Assembly: GCA_046760705.1 (NCBI GenBank)
Contig: JBHIER010000153.1
Location: 1 to 7,527, forward strand
DNA: 7,527 nt
Reading direction: 5' to 3'
Source of the DNA: JBHIER01 sp046760705 [NCBI: bacterium]
GTDB taxonomy: Bacteria > JBHIER01 > G020348925
Shown here: in pieces, positions 5,027 to 7,527 of the stretch
Layout: every line of letters begins with the position of its first letter
Numbering within the stretch: the first letter of the stretch is position 1
Made by a program: the position numbers and the translations under genes
Notes under the pieces: model-generated
The model's database searches: none
Seen by the model: only the letters and a program-made list of their open reading frames with translations
What the model was told of the DNA's origin: nothing

Positions 5027-6169
5027 GTGACCAATCGTTCTCTGCGGATCGCTCTGTTTCTGACCCTTTTCCTATTAACACTCTCAGCCGCAGGAGCTGA
5101 AGCTGCTTTTGAGAAGAGATCCTTCACTCTGGTTGAAGGGGATACTCTCAATGAGAATCTCTACTTTGGGGGGCGTCGGCTCAAAATCGAAGGGGTGGTG
5201 GAGGGGGACATCATCGCCGGTGCTCAAAAAGTGTTCATCCGAGGTCGGGTGGCCAACGATGTGAACGTGGGGGCTGAGGAGATCGAGGTGGAGGGAACTG
5301 TTGGGGACGACCTGAGGGCTTTCGGCCGGACCGTGATCGTCGCCGGCAGAGTTGAAGGGGACATCTTGGCCTTTGCAGCCGAGGTCGATATCTGCAGGGA
5401 GGCGGTCGTTCTCGGGAACCTCTACGTCGGAGCAGGGGAGGTGATCATCGATGGCCAGGTGCAGGGATCGGTCCGAGGCGGGGGAGGAAGAATAACGATT
5501 GCCGGACATGTGGGCAAGGATGTGGACGTGAAAATCGGCGATGAACTCACCCTGTCTCCCCGGGCCCGCATCGATGGCGACCTCACCTATTCCGCCAAAA
5601 GGGCAGCCTCGCTACCCGACCGAGATGTCGTCAGAGGAGAGGTCAGCTTCAACCGTGTCTGGAAGGAGAAAAGGAAGTGGCACTTGCCCTCATCCTTCGG
5701 ATTGATCTGGCAGGTGCTCTGCCTCGTGGGGGCGCTCGTGGTGGGCCTCGTCCTTGTAACTTTGGACAAAAGCCACGCCCGGGCCGTGGTGGCAGCGATG
5801 CGCACCGATTCACTGAAGAGCATCGGTCTGGGGTTCGCCCTACTCATCCTCGTTCCCATCCTGGTCATCCTGTCCGTAGTCTTTATCATATCGATCCCCT
5901 TGGGATTCATAGCCCTCCTTCTCTACCTCGTGGCCTTCTATGTGGCCAAAATCTACACGGGTATGTTCATCGGCGACTCAGTTCTGCGAAGTCTGGGTCA
6001 CGAGACCCCCTCGCTCTATCTCTCCCTCCTTCTTGGCCTGGCCCTTCTCTATCTTCTGTTCAACGTCCCGTACATTGGCTGGTTCATTTACCTGTTGGCG
6101 GTGATGTACGGTCTCGGAGGAGTGATTGCCGGCCGGCAAGCGGTCTTCAAGAGCGAGGGTGCCGCTTAA
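5027..6169 (+). CDS. Bactofilin-like (polymer-forming) membrane protein with beta-helix ectodomain
   Basis: Using GTG 5027, with AGGAG at 5017-5021, the product has 380 residues. The longer in-frame GTG at 4982 lacks a ribosome site and would spoil the signal peptide. Residues 1-26 form a signal peptide or anchor (ends AAGAEAA). Residues about 45-195 are tandem imperfect repeats of roughly 17-18 residues with recurring VxGRVxGDIxAFAxxVxI and GxVxGSVRGGGGRITI patterns, typical of bactofilin-type (PF04519) right-handed beta-helices. A basic linker (205-220) precedes several hydrophobic spans at about 224-245, 267-288, 290-312, 330-346 and 350-372. Export signal plus order suggest an extracytoplasmic helix tethered to the membrane, unlike cytosolic bactofilins. 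It probably shares a transcript with the ECF sigma gene. A scaffold or envelope-integrity role is inferred, not shown. Confidence 0.85.
   Translation: MTNRSLRIALFLTLFLLTLSAAGAEAAFEKRSFTLVEGDTLNENLYFGGRRLKIEGVVEGDIIAGAQKVFIRGRVANDVNVGAEEIEVEGTVGDDLRAFGRTVIVAGRVEGDILAFAAEVDICREAVVLGNLYVGAGEVIIDGQVQGSVRGGGGRITIAGHVGKDVDVKIGDELTLSPRARIDGDLTYSAKRAASLPDRDVVRGEVSFNRVWKEKRKWHLPSSFGLIWQVLCLVGALVVGLVLVTLDKSHARAVVAAMRTDSLKSIGLGFALLILVPILVILSVVFIISIPLGFIALLLYLVAFYVAKIYTGMFIGDSVLRSLGHETPSLYLSLLLGLALLYLLFNVPYIGWFIYLLAVMYGLGGVIAGRQAVFKSEGAA
6126..6139. repeat. 14-bp perfect palindrome in the 3' coding end of the bactofilin-like gene
   Basis: TTGCCGGCCGGCAA is its own reverse complement. A second perfect palindrome, CCGCTTAAGCGG, spans the stop codon at 6162-6173 and could form a 4-bp stem with a TTAA loop at the 3' end of the message. 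Neither is followed by a useful T-tract, so I do not call a terminator. Confidence 0.4.
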
Positions 6170-6210
6170 GCGGGCCCTTTAGCCATCGTCATCAGTCAAC
6201 TAATAGGTAA

Positions 6211-6228
6211 TTGCTAATTTTGCTAATT
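6211..6228. repeat. Tandem 9-bp duplication at the stop codon of the P1 hydrolase
   Basis: TTGCTAATT is repeated twice head to tail. On the minus strand the copy boundary is in frame with the hydrolase, so the gene ends in TAG, then CAA AAT, then a second in-frame TAG. It looks like a small replication-slippage duplication that doubled the stop codon. Confidence 0.6.
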
Positions 6229-7158
6229 TTCCATGTTCGCTTCGGTCACTGCCTGCAGGACCGATCCGGCCACAACATCGGCGGCCACTGAGCCGATGAC
6301 GGAGGGATCCGCTTTTTGGCTACCCAGGGAGAGGGCGAAGATCGTATCGCCATCGACCATGGTGTGGCAAGGCCTGATGGCCCGGGCCAGACCGTTGTGG
6401 GCCATCTGGGCCACTTTATTCGTCTGCTCCTTCGTCAGGGCTGCGTTTGTGGCCACAACGCTCAACGTCGTATTCATCCCAGCTAAGATGGTCTGATCGT
6501 ACTGTTCCACCATTACCTTCACCGTATCCAGGAACGTTCCCGTCTCCCGGTCTCTGGCCCCGGCGACGATCTCCCCTGTCTGGGGATCGACTACATCCCC
6601 GAGGGCGTTGACCACCGTCAGGGCTCCGACCACAACCCCGTCGTCGAAGCTCTTGCTGTAAGTTCCCACACCTCCCCTCATGCAGTTCTCGTAGCCCAAG
6701 ATTTTACCCACCGTCGCCCCTGTTCCCGCTCCCACACTCCCCACAGGCACCTCTCCACCCGTAGCCGCCAGACAGGCCTGATACCCCATCTCCCTGTCCG
6801 GCCTGACGGAACCGTCGCCGACAGAGAGGTCAAAGATGACGGCAGCCGGAACAACGGGTACACAGACAGTCCTGATCCTGTAGCCAACCCCTTTCTCCTC
6901 CAGATAGCGCATCACTCCATCGGCCGCAGCCAAGCCGAAGGCGCTCCCTCCGGCCAGCAGAACGGCGTGAACCCTCTGAACCAGATGGACAGGGCGAAGG
7001 CAGTCGGTTTCCCTCGTGCCCGGAGCTGAGCCTCGCACATCGATGCCGGCCACTGCCCCTTCCTCGCAGAGAACCACCGTGCAGCCCGTCAGGGCCTTCT
7101 CATCTGTAACGTGACCGACCCTGATTCCCGGAAGATCAGTGATCGACGGATAGGACAT
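6223..7158 (-). CDS. P1-family (DmpA/NylC-type) N-terminal-nucleophile aminopeptidase or amidohydrolase
   Basis: A 311-residue self-processing Ntn hydrolase of peptidase family S58/P1 (DmpA, BapA, nylon-oligomer hydrolase NylC). It opens with the family hallmark SITDLPGIRVGHVTD (5-19). Further motifs are ARGS-like IDVRGSAPGTRETD (39-52), LLAGGSAFGLAAADGV (67-82), VGAGTGATVGK (142-152) and VVNALGDVVDPQTG (182-195). The self-cleavage site is N229/T230 in GMNTTLSVVATNA, making T230 the new N-terminal nucleophile. K152, N184 and the pair D269/D271 in DGDTIF lie at spacings like the NylC residues K189, N219, D306 and D308 (recalled numbering; N184 is two residues off). No signal peptide is visible, so it is probably cytoplasmic. 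GAGGG (7165-7161) is close to the ATG and GAGGAGG lies 13 bases upstream. It is convergent with the bactofilin-like gene; the substrate is unknown. Confidence 0.93.
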   Translation of the reverse strand: MSYPSITDLPGIRVGHVTDEKALTGCTVVLCEEGAVAGIDVRGSAPGTRETDCLRPVHLVQRVHAVLLAGGSAFGLAAADGVMRYLEEKGVGYRIRTVCVPVVPAAVIFDLSVGDGSVRPDREMGYQACLAATGGEVPVGSVGAGTGATVGKILGYENCMRGGVGTYSKSFDDGVVVGALTVVNALGDVVDPQTGEIVAGARDRETGTFLDTVKVMVEQYDQTILAGMNTTLSVVATNAALTKEQTNKVAQMAHNGLARAIRPCHTMVDGDTIFALSLGSQKADPSVIGSVAADVVAGSVLQAVTEANMEN

Positions 7159-7369
7159 TTCCCTCTTAAAGCCTCCTCACTATGTTGATGGTACAGTCTG
7201 TTGAGGGTGCCACATAAAGTTAATCTATTTTCTGAGGCCCGACCCCAAATTTTCGAATAATTTACGAATTCTTGCTCTTTCTTGCAACTCTTTTATTCTC
7301 AGCAGGAGAGGCTTCGGGCAGAAATCTGCGACAACTCCCTCTTCTTCGCTCCAAAGCACCCTGGCAATC

Positions 7370-7527
7370 ATGATAGAATTCAAAAAGGAAGGCATACCAG
7401 CTAATTCTCAATCTCCAATAAAGGTGTTTTATGAAGATGAAATTATGGGTGAATATTTTGCTGATATACTAATTGACAATAAGGTCCTTGTGGAGATAAA
7501 GGCAGCGAGGAGTTTAACAGCAGAGAA
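7370..7527 (+). pseudogene. GxxExxY-family (PD-(D/E)XK-like) protein core, 5'-truncated, runs off right edge
   Basis: From the ATG at 7370 the frame gives 52 codons to the edge. They read FKKEGIP, PIKVFYEDEIMGEYFADIL, and LVEIKAARSLTAE. This matches the core of GxxExxY proteins (TIGR04256), usually seen as a GEYFADLL strand followed by VELKA; the D and the ExK pair are those of a PD-(D/E)XK nuclease-like fold. Family members usually carry about 40 more N-terminal residues with the GxxExxY motif itself. In frame upstream I find only TLAI, which could align to the ALAIEL helix, then unrelated sequence. No ribosome site precedes the ATG. The region is clearly more AT-rich than the rest of the window. 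I read it as a 5'-truncated remnant, possibly acquired horizontally. A short functional version is the alternative. Confidence 0.65.

Noticed and set aside
6162-6180. CCGCTTAAGCGG followed by CCCTTT as an intrinsic terminator of the bactofilin-like gene
   Set aside because: The stem is only 4 bp once a loop is allowed and the T-run is three bases, too weak to call.
7181-7205. TATGTTGAT and TCTGTTGAG upstream of the P1 hydrolase as LytTR half-sites
   Set aside because: Each fits the recalled pattern at only eight of nine positions, and they are 16 bp apart rather than 21-23. They are unlikely to form a LytTR site.
1-7527. CRISPR array, tRNA, rRNA, riboswitch or insertion-sequence ends
   Set aside because: I looked on both strands and found no spaced repeat array, cloverleaf, rRNA-like stretch, aptamer core or transposase with terminal repeats.

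Overview
The window comes from a bacterial chromosome of moderately high GC content that is a patchwork of ordinary signalling, envelope and hydrolase genes. No phylogenetic marker is present. The subtilase propeptide style and the repeat-rich intergenic DNA remind me of uncultured Gram-negative-type candidate phyla (KSB1, Zixibacteria, Latescibacteria or Poribacteria), but this is an impression and not an assignment.

Layout. (1) Positions 1-1385, minus strand: a secreted subtilisin-family (S8) serine protease, with its C-terminus beyond the left edge. The signal peptide, propeptide and complete catalytic triad are visible. (2) 1386-1930: a divergent intergenic region with a candidate protease promoter overlapped by an inverted repeat, a possible frame-disrupted small gene on the minus strand, a terminator-like hairpin, and a TATAAT-type promoter facing right. 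(3) 1931-3767: a translationally overlapping pair, a four-helix LytS/YehU-type membrane histidine kinase and a LytTR-family response regulator. (4) 3768-4344: intergenic DNA with several palindromes that resemble dispersed repeats. It also holds a perfect pair of LytTR-type binding sites (ACCGTTCATC twice, 22 bp apart). (5) 4345-6169: an ECF sigma factor followed by a signal-peptide-bearing, bactofilin-like beta-helix protein with a multi-span membrane C-terminus. (6) 6223-7158, minus strand: a P1/DmpA/NylC-type N-terminal-nucleophile hydrolase, convergent with (5). (7) 7370 to the right edge: AT-rich DNA encoding the core of a GxxExxY (PD-(D/E)XK-like) protein without its usual N-terminus, probably a remnant.

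How the genes may work together. The most interesting reading is a regulatory relay: membrane kinase, then LytTR regulator, then tandem operator at 4128-4159, then the promoter of the ECF sigma and bactofilin-like membrane protein. The regulator would then control the neighbouring sigma factor instead of, or as well as, its own operon. The sigma factor has no adjacent anti-sigma factor. The polymer-forming membrane protein sits where one would be expected, so an envelope-sensing or envelope-remodelling unit is plausible. The protein families are well supported. The regulatory link is inferred from the operator match and gene order.
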